Shown here: in pieces, positions 23,234-32,372 of the stretch
Numbering within the stretch: the first letter of the stretch is position 1
Layout of the letters: every line of letters begins with the position of its first letter
Assembly (NCBI GenBank): GCA_021295835.1
Contig: JAGWBP010000007.1
Location: 39,850 to 103,849 of the forward strand
DNA from: Gemmatimonadota bacterium
GTDB taxonomy: Bacteria; Gemmatimonadota; Gemmatimonadetes; Longimicrobiales; Gaopeijiaceae
Reading direction: 5' to 3'
DNA length: 64,000 nt
Notes under the pieces: generated by a model
Told to the model about the DNA's origin: nothing
Databases searched by the model: none
The model's input: the letters and a program-made list of their open reading frames with translations, nothing else
Program-made: the position numbers and the translations under genes

Positions 23234-23962
23234 TCACCTGCGCCGCGGCAGGGCGACGGCGTCGGACTCGAGCACTACCGGCACCCTCCCCGCGAGCCGC
23301 CGCCGGACCGCCGCGAGCCAGCCAGCCGCGCGAACCAGCACCAAGTCAATGTACGGAGAATCTTCCATTCCGTCCACGATGCGGACGAAGTGGACGTCGC
23401 CGAGCGCCTCCGGTCGTCCCACCTCCCACGCCCGTCCCGCCCATGGGAACGCTATCGCCGTGGCGCTGGAGAAGTCTCTCGGCTTCCATCGCTGCTCGAT
23501 GTACACCTGGTCCTCGACCGCGTACACGCCGGGCCCCAGACGGTCGCCGTAGCGATAGTAGTGGGGGTCGAAGGCCTCCCCGCGGCTGCGGCGAAATTCC
23601 TGCTCGACAGCGTAGTCGACGCGCCCCAGGTCGTCCCGGTCGGCGAGCGACTCGAGGTGGTGGCGAAGCTCGTGGGTTAGAGTCTCCCATGCCTGCTCGC
23701 GCCAGTCGAAGTCGCCATCGAGCTCTGAGAGGGCACGAAAGGACCCCCAGTACAGGTGAACGATAGACCGGATCGAGTCCGGACCGCCGTAGCTCGCCGG
23801 GAAGCTCTCGGTGGCGCACTCGCCCAGCGTGTAGACATCATGGAACCTCGGGTGCGCCGCCGCCCTGCGATGGACGGTGAGGCCGTCGACTCCTTCGCGA
23901 AAGCGGCGGGGAATCCGCTCAAGGAGCCGGTGCGCCAACTGCTCGAACTCGCCAAAGGTCAT
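23234..23962 (-). CDS. Zincin-like putative metallopeptidase with HExxH motif
   Basis: A 242-residue protein starting MTFGEFEQLAHRLLERIPRR, similar to the opening of small DUF1025/zincin_1 proteins (helix, then LP..FR). The zinc motif is THELRHHLE near residue 105, inside ETLTHELRHHLESLADRDD. There is no signal peptide, so it would be cytoplasmic. ATG at 23962 fits that family better than the upstream ATG at 23998. The C-terminal half is about 100 residues longer than the minimal family. It is divergent from the MFS gene at 24019. Activity is uncertain; many such proteins are uncharacterised. Confidence 0.68.
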   Translation of the reverse strand: MTFGEFEQLAHRLLERIPRRFREGVDGLTVHRRAAAHPRFHDVYTLGECATESFPASYGGPDSIRSIVHLYWGSFRALSELDGDFDWREQAWETLTHELRHHLESLADRDDLGRVDYAVEQEFRRSRGEAFDPHYYRYGDRLGPGVYAVEDQVYIEQRWKPRDFSSATAIAFPWAGRAWEVGRPEALGDVHFVRIVDGMEDSPYIDLVLVRAAGWLAAVRRRLAGRVPVVLESDAVALPRRR

Positions 23963-24018
23963 CGGGCCACCTATCGTAGCGGGCCGGTTGCCGAGCATTC
24001 CGTGGACAGGAGACGCAC

Positions 24019-25290
24019 GTGAAGAACCCGCCCCGGGGGCCGCGCCAGGCTGCGGTGATCTTCGTGCTCGTCACGATCTTCATCGATGTGCTGGGGATCG
24101 GGATAATCATCCCCATTCTGCCCGAGCTGATCAAGGAGTTCGCGGGCGGGAGCACCCCCGCCGCCGGGCGCTGGTTCGGCATCCTGGCGTCGACGTACGC
24201 TCTGATGCAGTTCCTCTTCGCCCCCCTCCTCGGAGCTCTGTCGGATCGGGTGGGCCGCCGTCCGGTGATCCTCATCTCCCTCTTCGGCCTTGGCATCGAC
24301 TACCTGATCATGGCGTGGGCCCCGTCGCTTGGGTGGCTCTTCGCGGGGCGCCTCGTCGCTGGCGTGATGGGGGCGAGCTTCACCACCGCCAACGCCTACA
24401 TCGCCGATGTGTCGAAGCCGAAGGACAGAGCGCGCAACTTCGGCCTGGTCGGGGCGGCCTTCGGGATGGGCTTCATCGTCGGCCCGGGGCTCGGGGGCCT
24501 GCTGGGGGGGATCGATCTGCGCCTTCCGTTCCTGGTCTCGGCCGGCTTGGCCCTGGTGAACTGGCTCTACGGCTTCTTCGTCCTCCCGGAGTCGCTGCCG
24601 CCCGGAGGGCGCGACCGCTTCAGCTGGCGCAAGGCCAATCCGGTCGGAAGCCTAGCGGTGCTGGGGTCCTACCCCCTCGTCGCCGGACTGACGGCCGCCT
24701 TCGTATTCGCGGTCCTGGCCCAGCGGGGCCTCGAGACCGTCTGGGTCCTCTACACCGGCCACCGCTTCGGCTGGGACGAGCGGATGAACGGCTTCTCGCT
24801 GATGCTCGTCGGCGTGATGGCCGCGATCGTCCAGGGTGCTCTGGTACGCCCGATAGTGGCCCGGCTCGGCGAACGTCGCGCAATCCTCGGGGGCCTCGCA
24901 ATCGCCGTCGTCACCTTCGTTGGATATGGGCTCGCGACGGCTGGCTGGGTGCTCCTGGTCTTCATCGTGGTGGGCTCGATCGGGGGGGTCGCCGGCCCGG
25001 CAATCCAGAGTCTCGTGGCCGGTGCGGTTCCGTCGGAGGATCAGGGGAAGGTTCAGGGCGGGATCGCCTCGCTGATGAGCCTGACCGGGATACTGGCCCC
25101 GCTGATCTTCACCGCCGGGCTCTTCAGCTACTTCACCTCGCCCAGCGCTCCCGTCGAGCTGCCCGGCGCTCCATTCCTCTTCGGGGCCGTCATGTACGCG
25201 CTCGCACTCTGGTCGCTCGTCCGGCTCTTCCGGCGCATGCCCTCCCAGGAGCCCACCGAGTCGGCTGACCACAGGTCGGGACCGGGGTAG
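24019..25290 (+). CDS. MFS transporter, TCR/Tet-like drug:H+ antiporter type
   Basis: A 423-residue major facilitator of 12 helices. DVLGIGIIIPILPELIKEF in helix 1 and GALSDRVGRRPVILIS (the GxLSDRxGRRP loop 2-3 signature) mark the TCR/MdtG/Tet branch; GRLVAGVMGASFTTANAYIAD is the antiporter motif C region. Such proteins export drugs or metabolites, though many have no assigned substrate. The start is GTG at 24019, chosen because it begins just before helix 1. It is divergent from the zincin gene. Confidence 0.85.
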   Translation: MKNPPRGPRQAAVIFVLVTIFIDVLGIGIIIPILPELIKEFAGGSTPAAGRWFGILASTYALMQFLFAPLLGALSDRVGRRPVILISLFGLGIDYLIMAWAPSLGWLFAGRLVAGVMGASFTTANAYIADVSKPKDRARNFGLVGAAFGMGFIVGPGLGGLLGGIDLRLPFLVSAGLALVNWLYGFFVLPESLPPGGRDRFSWRKANPVGSLAVLGSYPLVAGLTAAFVFAVLAQRGLETVWVLYTGHRFGWDERMNGFSLMLVGVMAAIVQGALVRPIVARLGERRAILGGLAIAVVTFVGYGLATAGWVLLVFIVVGSIGGVAGPAIQSLVAGAVPSEDQGKVQGGIASLMSLTGILAPLIFTAGLFSYFTSPSAPVELPGAPFLFGAVMYALALWSLVRLFRRMPSQEPTESADHRSGPG

Positions 25291-25398
25291 CGATCCGGGG
25301 CGAGCCGCACCGCAGGGCGGCCACCTGTGCGGTTCGTGGCAGACTCGGGCGCTCCCCTGTACCTTGCAGCACCCACTCCTACCACCCCCTTCGCGAGG

Positions 25399-27063
25399 AT
25401 GACGATGCGCGCTCGCCAGCACCTCCCGGTGGCCCTGTCGGCCATGCTTGTTCTTCCCACCTTCGCCTCGGCCCAGGAAGGCGAGGTCCACGGGCCTTCC
25501 ACCATGCAGGCCCTCGTCGACCAGTACGCCCTCTTCCGGCTGGAGGCCGACCTCTCCCACCTCTCCGAGAACGACCGGCAGGTGGTGCGGCTCCTGATCG
25601 AGGCCGCCGAGCCGATGGACGGCGTCTTCTGGCAGCAGGCGTATGGGGACAAGGAGACGGCGCTCGCGCTGGCGGGGGAGGACGCGGCGGCGCGCCGCTA
25701 CATCGAGATCAACTACGGGCCCTGGGACCGCCTTCGCGGCGACGGCCCCTTCATCGACGGCGTGGGCGACAAGCCGGCGGGCGCCAACTTCTATCCCGCC
25801 GACATGACCGCCGAGGAGTTCGAGGCCGCGGCCGCCGACAACGAGGCGCTCCGGTCGCTCTACACCCTGGTGCGGCGGGACGAGGGCGGCAGGCTGGTGG
25901 CTCTGCACTACCACAAGGCCTTCGCGGAGGCCCACATGGCCGCGGCCGCAAAGCTGCGCGAGGCGGCCGGTCTCGCGAGCGATCCCGGCCTGGCCCCCTA
26001 CCTCATGCTCCGCGCCGACGCGCTGGAGACCGACGACTACCAGCCGAGCGACATGGCGTGGCTCGACATGAAGGACAACCCGATCGACGTCATCATCGGA
26101 CCGATCGAGACGTACGAGGACCAGATGTTCGGGGCGAAGGCCGCCCACGAGGGATTCGTGCTGATCAAGGACATGGAGTGGAGCGAGAGGCTGGCGCGCT
26201 TCGCGGCGCTGCTTCCCAGCCTGCAGGAGAGCCTCCCGGTTCCCGGCGAGTACAAGGCGGAGATGCCCGGCACCGACTCCGACCTCAACGCCTACGACGC
26301 CGTCTACTACGCCGGCGACGCCAACGCGGGGGCCAAGACGATCGCCATCAACCTCCCCAACGACGAGGAGGTCCAGCTCGCCAAGGGGACCCGGCGGCTC
26401 CAGCTCAAGAACGCCATGCAGGCCAAGTTCGACAAGATCATGGTGGGGATCGCCGACGAGCTGATCGACGAGGACCAGCAGCACTACGTCGTCTTCGACG
26501 CCTTCTTCGGCAATGTGATGTTCCACGAGGTGGCCCACGGGCTGGGGATCAAGAACACGATCGACGGCACCGGGACGGTGCGCGAGGCGCTGCGGGAGCA
26601 CGCCTCGCCGATGGAGGAAGGCAAGGCGGATGTGGTGGGGCTACACATGGTGACCCAGCTCTTCGAGCGGGGCGAGCTCACCGAGCACTCGGTGGAACAC
26701 CACTATGTGACCTTCTTGGCCGGGATCTTCCGCTCGGTGCGCTTCGGCGCCGCGAGCGCCCACGGCCGCGCGAACATGGTGCGCTTCAACTACTTCCGCG
26801 AGCATGGCGCCTTCAGCCGGGACGAGGCGACCGGGCGTTACCGGGTGGACTTCGAGGCGATGCGGGCGGCGGTGGCGGGGCTGAGCGAGCTGATCCTGAC
26901 CTTGCAGGGTGATGGGGACTACGAGGGGGTCGCCGCGCTGATCGAGGAGAAGGGGGTGGTCCCGCCGGAGCTGCAGGCGGATCTGGACCGGCTGGACGCG
27001 GCGGGAATTCCGCGCGACATAGTCTTCGAGCAGGGGGTGAGCGTGTTGTTCGGGGAGTCCTGA
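25399..27063 (+). CDS. Dipeptidyl-peptidase III-like (M49) exported metallopeptidase
   Basis: A 554-residue protein with a signal peptide ending TFASAQEG. The catalytic zinc motif is the pentapeptide form HEVAH (in MFHEVAHGLGIKNTI, about residue 376). The third ligand motif is EEGKAD (about residue 407), where classical DPP III has EEC(R/K)AE/D. This matches the bacterial M49 relatives that use HExxH instead of HExxGH. The N-terminal region (PIDVIIGPIETYEDQMFG) is also typical of the family, as is DSDLNAYDAVYYAGDANAGAK. It probably trims dipeptides from peptides in the periplasm. The next gene is a beta-propeller lipoprotein 142 bases on. Confidence 0.87.
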   Translation: MTMRARQHLPVALSAMLVLPTFASAQEGEVHGPSTMQALVDQYALFRLEADLSHLSENDRQVVRLLIEAAEPMDGVFWQQAYGDKETALALAGEDAAARRYIEINYGPWDRLRGDGPFIDGVGDKPAGANFYPADMTAEEFEAAAADNEALRSLYTLVRRDEGGRLVALHYHKAFAEAHMAAAAKLREAAGLASDPGLAPYLMLRADALETDDYQPSDMAWLDMKDNPIDVIIGPIETYEDQMFGAKAAHEGFVLIKDMEWSERLARFAALLPSLQESLPVPGEYKAEMPGTDSDLNAYDAVYYAGDANAGAKTIAINLPNDEEVQLAKGTRRLQLKNAMQAKFDKIMVGIADELIDEDQQHYVVFDAFFGNVMFHEVAHGLGIKNTIDGTGTVREALREHASPMEEGKADVVGLHMVTQLFERGELTEHSVEHHYVTFLAGIFRSVRFGAASAHGRANMVRFNYFREHGAFSRDEATGRYRVDFEAMRAAVAGLSELILTLQGDGDYEGVAALIEEKGVVPPELQADLDRLDAAGIPRDIVFEQGVSVLFGES

Positions 27064-27074
27064 GGCACCCACCT

Positions 27075-27172
27075 CTCGCTTCCCTCGCGCTTGGCTGGCC
27101 GCTGCCTCGCCGCTCGGTGGGGGGCTTGTTCGCAGCTTGCCATAATGTCAAGTAAAGGTGTCATAATGGAAA
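27075..27172 (+). repeat. Diverged mosaic repeat followed by CATAATG direct repeat
   Basis: GGCCGCTGCCTCGCCGCTCG, then GGGGGCTTGTTCGCAGCTTGCC resembles the GGGAGGCTTGTTCACAGGCTGCC end of the 10898-10971 repeat. CATAATGTCAAGTAAAGGTGTCATAATGG follows, with CATAATG repeated at a 22-base period, in an AT-rich patch upstream of the propeller gene. It may hold that gene's promoter. Confidence 0.45.
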
Positions 27173-27204
27173 CTACGGTTGACTGGTTTCGAGAAATCTG
27201 GGGG

Positions 27205-28482
27205 ATGACGGCGAGGATTCCGACTGTGCTGGCTACGGCGGCTACCTTCACCTTCGGCGCCTGCGCAACGGACACGGACTCTTCCGCGGACGGACCGGAC
27301 GTGGTCACCGAGACCATCGGCGACACGACGGTGGTCCGCACCCTGTCGGGGAGCGTCTGGGAGGGGGACGCCACCCTGGTCCCCGAGGTCTCGATCGGCG
27401 AACTCGACGGACCCGAGGAGTACCTCTTCGGCAGGATCTTCTCGATTGCCGCCGACGATGACCGCAACGTCTATGTGTTCGACCACCAGGCGCAGGAGGT
27501 GCGCGTCTTCGACCCGGAGGGGACCTACGTGGAGACTCTGGGAGGAAGGGGAGAAGGGCCCGGCGAGTTCAGTCGCGCCGAGGCCATCGCCCTATTGCCG
27601 GACGGGCGCCTCGTGGTACGCGATCCCGGCAACCAGCGCATCGAGGTCTTCGGTCCCGCGTCGGGCCAGTCGGACCAGTGGGGATACAGGGCGGGAGGGC
27701 TGTACACGGGGTCTCCGCTGTACACCGACGTGAACGGACGCACGTTCGTGTATGCCCCCGACCGGTCCGACGACGATCGCGGCACCCACCTCATTGTGTT
27801 CGGCCCCGATGGAACGCAGGTCGACACGCTCCCGTATCCATCGAGCACCCATGAGCCCCCGATGCTGACTGCCGAGCGAAGGGGCGTTACGGCAAGCGGA
27901 CAACCCACCCGTGGTTCGACCGCCACACACCTGCCCTTCAGCCCCATGTTCCAATGGACGGTCCACCCCAGCGGCCACTTCCTCACCGGCCTGTCCGCAC
28001 GGTACCGGATCGACCTCGCCCGCGACGACGACGTGCTCCGGATCGAGCGCGCCGCGGATCCGGTTCGGGTTCACGACGAGGAACGCGACCACAAACGGGA
28101 CGGCGTCGTGGAGGACATGCGGGACATGGACCCCGACTGGAGCTGGAACGGCCCGCCGATCCCGGAGCACAAGCCGTTCTTCAACCAACTGCTGGCGGGA
28201 CGGAACGGCCGCATCTGGGTGAGGTTGGCGACCGAAGGACAGCCGGTCGAAAACGAGTACTACGACCCGGAGGATCCCGGTTCGATGCCGATCGTCTGGA
28301 GTGAATCGGTGCGCTACGATGTCTTCGAGACTGACGGGGTGTACCTGGGGGCCGTGGTGCCGCCCGATGAGTTCTCGCCCTACCCGAACCCCGTCTTCGA
28401 TGGAGACCACGTCTGGGGCGTGACCCGGGACGAACTGGGGGTGCAGCGGGTGGTGCGGTTCCGAATTGTGGTGGGGGGATGA
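27205..28482 (+). CDS. Six-bladed beta-propeller lipoprotein (NHL-like)
   Basis: A 425-residue protein from ATG 27205, which gives the lipoprotein signal ATAATFTFGAC; two earlier ATG codons at 27145 and 27166 are possible. Repeated blades are visible as NVYVFDHQAQEVRVFDPEG, FSRAEAIALLPDGRLVVRDP, NQRIEVFGPASG and LYTDVNGRTFVYAPDRSD. Family members bind ligands or act as envelope scaffolds, and this type is common in Gemmatimonadota. A diverged and broken relative lies at 40488-41560. Its end overlaps the start of the next gene by 17 bases. Function unknown. Confidence 0.72.
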   Translation: MTARIPTVLATAATFTFGACATDTDSSADGPDVVTETIGDTTVVRTLSGSVWEGDATLVPEVSIGELDGPEEYLFGRIFSIAADDDRNVYVFDHQAQEVRVFDPEGTYVETLGGRGEGPGEFSRAEAIALLPDGRLVVRDPGNQRIEVFGPASGQSDQWGYRAGGLYTGSPLYTDVNGRTFVYAPDRSDDDRGTHLIVFGPDGTQVDTLPYPSSTHEPPMLTAERRGVTASGQPTRGSTATHLPFSPMFQWTVHPSGHFLTGLSARYRIDLARDDDVLRIERAADPVRVHDEERDHKRDGVVEDMRDMDPDWSWNGPPIPEHKPFFNQLLAGRNGRIWVRLATEGQPVENEYYDPEDPGSMPIVWSESVRYDVFETDGVYLGAVVPPDEFSPYPNPVFDGDHVWGVTRDELGVQRVVRFRIVVGG

Positions 28483-29923
28483 GGGCACCACCCCTCGCTT
28501 CTGGTTGGACACTCCCCCGAGCCACCGCTCGATATTGAACCCGAACCGCCACGAGCCCGCGTCGAGCTCCTCGACCGCGCCGGACGGGGGGTTCCTCCCA
28601 AGGGCTGCTGGCCCCAGTACGATCGTCGCCCGCCTCACCGGTGTCCGACCGGCGGAAGCCGGGGTCGTCCTGCTCTCCGCCGCGTACTTCTTCTGCATCC
28701 TTTCCGCCTACTACGTCATTAGGCCGATCCGCGAGGCGCTGGGCGTCGCCGGCGGGGTGGGGGACCTCAAGTGGCTCTTCACCGGCACGCTCTTGGCGAT
28801 GCTTGTGGCCCATCCGCTCTTTGCCGCACTGGTCGCCCGCTGGCCGCGCAGGAAGTTCGTCACCGCCGCGTATCGCTTCTTCATAGGGTGCCTGGTCGCC
28901 TTCTGGGCTCTCCTCTGGGCGACGGCGGAGGGCAGCGACGCCAACCTCTGGATCGGGCGCGCCTTCTTCGTGTGGACGAGCGTCTTCAACCTCTTCGTCG
29001 TTTCGGTCTTCTGGTCGTTCATGACCGACATTCACCGCGAACGCCGGAGCCGCCGTCTCTTCGGGCTGATCGGGGTGGGCGGGACGCTGGGCGCGATCCT
29101 CGGGTCTTCGATTGCGGCCACCCTTGCCGACCGGATCCCTCCGGCCGCACTCCTCTGGTTCTCGGTGGCGCTGCTAGAGTGCGCGGTAGCGTGCGTCAGG
29201 GCCTTGGAACGGCGGGGCGGGGGGGGCGGTGACGGCGCTCGGGATCGGGGAGCGGAAGAGCTCGATCCAGCTTCGCGAGTCCCACCGGACGCTAGGGCGA
29301 TCATCGGCGGGTCCCCGCTGGAGGGCATTGGCCGAGTGGCCCGTTCCCCGTACCTGCTGGGGATCTGCGCCTTCATGCTCCTCTTCACTGTCGGCTCTAC
29401 CTTCCTCTACCACATCCAGGCGGAGATCGTTTCGAGCGCGGTGACGACCTCCGGTGGTCGGACCCTCGTCTTTGCGCGAATCGACCTGGCAGTCAACACC
29501 CTGACGCTGCTGACGCAGCTGCTGCTGACCGGCCGCATCATCGGCAGATTCGGCGTCGGACCCACGCTCGCCATCCTGCCGCTTGTGAGCATGGTAGGCT
29601 TCCTCGCCCTTGGCGCCCTGCCAGCGCTAGCCGTCTTCGTCGCTTTTCAGGTGCTCCGTCGGAGCACGAACTTCGCCCTTTCGAACCCGGCCCGGGAGGT
29701 GCTCTACACCGTGCTCCCCCGGCGCGACAAATACAAGGCCAAGAACTTCAACGACACCTTCGTGTACCGTGCCGGCGATCAGATCGGCGCCTGGTCCTTT
29801 GCGGGCCTAGGGGCGGCTGGCCTGGGCACGGCGGCGATGGCGTGGACTATGGTCCCGGTGGCGGGCACATGGCTGCTGGTGGCGCTTTGGCTGGGGAAAC
29901 GCCAGCGGGAGATGGCGGCGTGA
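28466..29923 (+). CDS. Npt1/Npt2-like or MFS nucleotide-type transporter
   Basis: A 485-residue membrane protein of about 12 helices. AAYFFCILSAYYVIRPIREA near residue 72, FTGTLLAMLVAHPLFAALVA, SVFNLFVVSVFWSFMTDIH and GLIGVGGTLGAILGSSIAAT match the group annotated as Npt1/Npt2-type carriers, which in intracellular bacteria exchange ATP/ADP. Relatives in free-living bacteria are uncharacterised. The frame opens at GTG 28466 inside the preceding gene; the first 55 residues are proline- and serine-rich and may be partly untranslated, with TTG near 28534 a later candidate. A glycine run (RRGGGGGD) sits in the central loop. Confidence 0.6.
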   Translation: MWWGDEGTTPRFWLDTPPSHRSILNPNRHEPASSSSTAPDGGFLPRAAGPSTIVARLTGVRPAEAGVVLLSAAYFFCILSAYYVIRPIREALGVAGGVGDLKWLFTGTLLAMLVAHPLFAALVARWPRRKFVTAAYRFFIGCLVAFWALLWATAEGSDANLWIGRAFFVWTSVFNLFVVSVFWSFMTDIHRERRSRRLFGLIGVGGTLGAILGSSIAATLADRIPPAALLWFSVALLECAVACVRALERRGGGGGDGARDRGAEELDPASRVPPDARAIIGGSPLEGIGRVARSPYLLGICAFMLLFTVGSTFLYHIQAEIVSSAVTTSGGRTLVFARIDLAVNTLTLLTQLLLTGRIIGRFGVGPTLAILPLVSMVGFLALGALPALAVFVAFQVLRRSTNFALSNPAREVLYTVLPRRDKYKAKNFNDTFVYRAGDQIGAWSFAGLGAAGLGTAAMAWTMVPVAGTWLLVALWLGKRQREMAA

Positions 29924-29953
29924 GTAAACCCACCCACGGGCTGCGTGGTCTCA

Positions 29954-32341
29954 CTACCTCGGCTCGGTCCGCGGCGGCCAATCCAGGGATGTCGCCAGCG
30001 CCTCCCACTCCCGCGTCCGCTCCACGCGGCGGGCCATCGCCGCCGAGTCGGTCATGAGCTTCGGGTCCTGGGCCAGGGCGTAGTTCATCCAGGCGTAGTA
30101 ATTCGGAATGCCGAGGGTGGAGCGGTCGGGCCAGTGCCGCCAATCTCCCGGGATTCCCGAGTGGTGCATGAAGACGCTGTCGGCGAGTAGCCGGGTGCGC
30201 TCAATGTCGAGCCATGTCCCGAGCACCGCCCCGCTGCCGCGAGTGTCGGCGTTGCGCCGCACCCCGCGCGCCGCCAGCTCCGCTGGATTGCCCGGCCAGA
30301 GGCGGAAGGCGAGCCCCTGTCGCATCACGTACTCGGTGATGCCGAAGGAGCTGGCCGGGTTGCTGGCCGAGGAGAAGTAGACAGGCCGGTCTCCGAGCGA
30401 GTTGCTGATCGCCGCCAGCGCAAACTGCTGCCATGGGAAGACGGCCTGCCCGCTGCGCATGCTGGCGGTCACCGGGCCCAGGGAGAAGGTGCGGCCCTCC
30501 TCGAGGCGGGCGTAGTTTCGGGCGACCTGCGCGATTCTGACGTCGTCCAGAGCCTCGGGGAAGGCACCGCGCTCCGGCTTCCGCACCGGCGAGTCCAGGA
30601 GGATCGCGATCTTTCCGGCCGCTTCGGCCTCTGCCGGATCGTGCGTGTACATCGCGTCGGTGTTCTCGGCGGTGTACGGTCGCTGGCAGAGGATGCGGGT
30701 GGGGTAGGCGTCGGGATCCTGTCCGGGCTCGCAGGGGCGTGTCAGGTCCCGGAGCTGCCTCACGTACCAGGCGGTGTTGAGGTACGAGCCGACCAGGACG
30801 GTGACGTCGCGGCGGATGCCCTCGGCCTCCTGCAGGTACCAGAGCGGAAAGGTGTCGTTGTCGCCGTTGGTGAAGATTATCCCGTACGGCTCGACGCTCA
30901 TCAGCAGGTTGTAGGCCCAGTCGCGGGCCGCGTAGTCGCCGCGGCGACTCGCCCACCCGAAATTCAACACCAGCGGGATCAGAGCCAGGGCGAGGACCGG
31001 CGACGCTGCGGTCAGGGAGCGCCCCACACGCTGGCTGACCTGGTGCCAGAGGGTGGCGATACCGATCCCGGCCATGAGTCCCCACACCGAGAAGCCGACG
31101 ACGAAGAAGTAGTCGCGCTCGCGCACCTCCCGGAGATCCCTGCCGTGCGAGGCATTCGCCTGCTCCATCGCGATCCTGAGATCCTCCCCCTCCGGGAGCG
31201 GCATCGAGTAGCCGTGCTTGAAGTTCAGGTAGAAGACAAGCCCCCCCGAGAGGACGGCGAAGAGGGAGATGAAGTAGATCCAGCTCTCCCGGTCCCGGCG
31301 GTAGTGCTCGATTAGTCCCAGCACCCCGAGCCCGATGAAGAGCAGGGTGAAGGGGACCCGGTAGCGCCCGAAGGTGGAGTCCACTGCGGAGAGCGAGCGA
31401 GCCCACTGCCAGTCGAAGTACTGCAGCCAGTTGCCGACCTGGGCGACGAGCGGTGCCTGCCGCTCGGCGAGGGGCGGCTTCTGGTACTGCTTGCGCTGGA
31501 TCGCGTCCGATAGATCCGCGCAGCCAGCGTTCCCGTAGGTGACCACGCTCACGACCGCCTCGCCGATATTCTCGCACGTTGGCTGCGCCTGGTTGATCAC
31601 TGGATCCAGGCCGGAGCGGATCGGAAGGAATAGGTGGATCGAGAGCCCGAGGACGACGGCGGGGACTCCGACGAGGTAGAGCCGGTAGCTCGCCAGCGCG
31701 CGCGGCCGCACGAATAGCACGAAGAGGAGGAGCGCCGGGGCGGCGAGGAAGGCCATGAGGTGGTTGCCGACCGAGAGCGCCAGGATGAAGGCCATCAGGA
31801 CGAGGATTTTGTCGTCGCCGGGACGGCCGAGCTTCTCCTGCCACCTGAAGGCGAGCCAGGTTAGCAGCGCAATGGTGAGGAGCGAGACGGTGTAGACCTT
31901 CTCGTTGACGTTGGACTGGTTCCAGACGGTGAAGGCGGTGGCGCTCACGAGCACGGCGGCGAATGCGCCGATCAGGCGGAAGCGGCGGTCATCGGAGAAG
32001 TGGCGCAGGATGTGGTGCGCGACTAGAAACCAGAGTCCGTGCGCCAGCGATCCCATGAGCGCCGAGAAGAGGTTGACGCTGACGGCGGTCGAGAGCCCGA
32101 AGGCCCCGAGGAGCGCCTCCCAGCTGCGGGCCATGACTACGAAGAGCGGATTGCCCGGCGGGTGCGGAATTCCCAGGATGCGGGTCGTCGCGATGTACTC
32201 GCTCGCGTCCCAGAAGGCCGTAGTCGGCGCCAGGGTGACGGCGTAGAGAAGCCCGACCGCGGCCGCCGCCACACCGGCCCAGAGGTAGGGCGGGGAGTGA
32301 TCGGGTACGGTGCCGGGCACCTGATTGCGGGTATTGTCCAC
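29954..32341 (-). CDS. DUF2723 protein, TMEM260-like O-mannosyltransferase relative
   Basis: A 795-residue protein with about a dozen membrane helices in the first 430 residues, then a long soluble C-terminal part. The DUF2723 signature is in TLAPTTAFWDASEYIATTRI, followed by LGIPHPPGNPLFV. This resembles GT-C glycosyltransferases; the animal homologue TMEM260 transfers O-mannose. The second half carries YGIIFTNGDNDTFPLWYLQE, also typical. It would modify secreted or periplasmic proteins using a lipid-linked sugar. The next gene downstream on the opposite strand is the nucleotide-type transporter, so the two converge. Substrate is not known. Confidence 0.85.
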   Translation of the reverse strand: MDNTRNQVPGTVPDHSPPYLWAGVAAAAVGLLYAVTLAPTTAFWDASEYIATTRILGIPHPPGNPLFVVMARSWEALLGAFGLSTAVSVNLFSALMGSLAHGLWFLVAHHILRHFSDDRRFRLIGAFAAVLVSATAFTVWNQSNVNEKVYTVSLLTIALLTWLAFRWQEKLGRPGDDKILVLMAFILALSVGNHLMAFLAAPALLLFVLFVRPRALASYRLYLVGVPAVVLGLSIHLFLPIRSGLDPVINQAQPTCENIGEAVVSVVTYGNAGCADLSDAIQRKQYQKPPLAERQAPLVAQVGNWLQYFDWQWARSLSAVDSTFGRYRVPFTLLFIGLGVLGLIEHYRRDRESWIYFISLFAVLSGGLVFYLNFKHGYSMPLPEGEDLRIAMEQANASHGRDLREVRERDYFFVVGFSVWGLMAGIGIATLWHQVSQRVGRSLTAASPVLALALIPLVLNFGWASRRGDYAARDWAYNLLMSVEPYGIIFTNGDNDTFPLWYLQEAEGIRRDVTVLVGSYLNTAWYVRQLRDLTRPCEPGQDPDAYPTRILCQRPYTAENTDAMYTHDPAEAEAAGKIAILLDSPVRKPERGAFPEALDDVRIAQVARNYARLEEGRTFSLGPVTASMRSGQAVFPWQQFALAAISNSLGDRPVYFSSASNPASSFGITEYVMRQGLAFRLWPGNPAELAARGVRRNADTRGSGAVLGTWLDIERTRLLADSVFMHHSGIPGDWRHWPDRSTLGIPNYYAWMNYALAQDPKLMTDSAAMARRVERTREWEALATSLDWPPRTEPR

Positions 32342-32372
32342 CGTTGCCGTCCCTTCGGCAGTGGCGTGTCGG

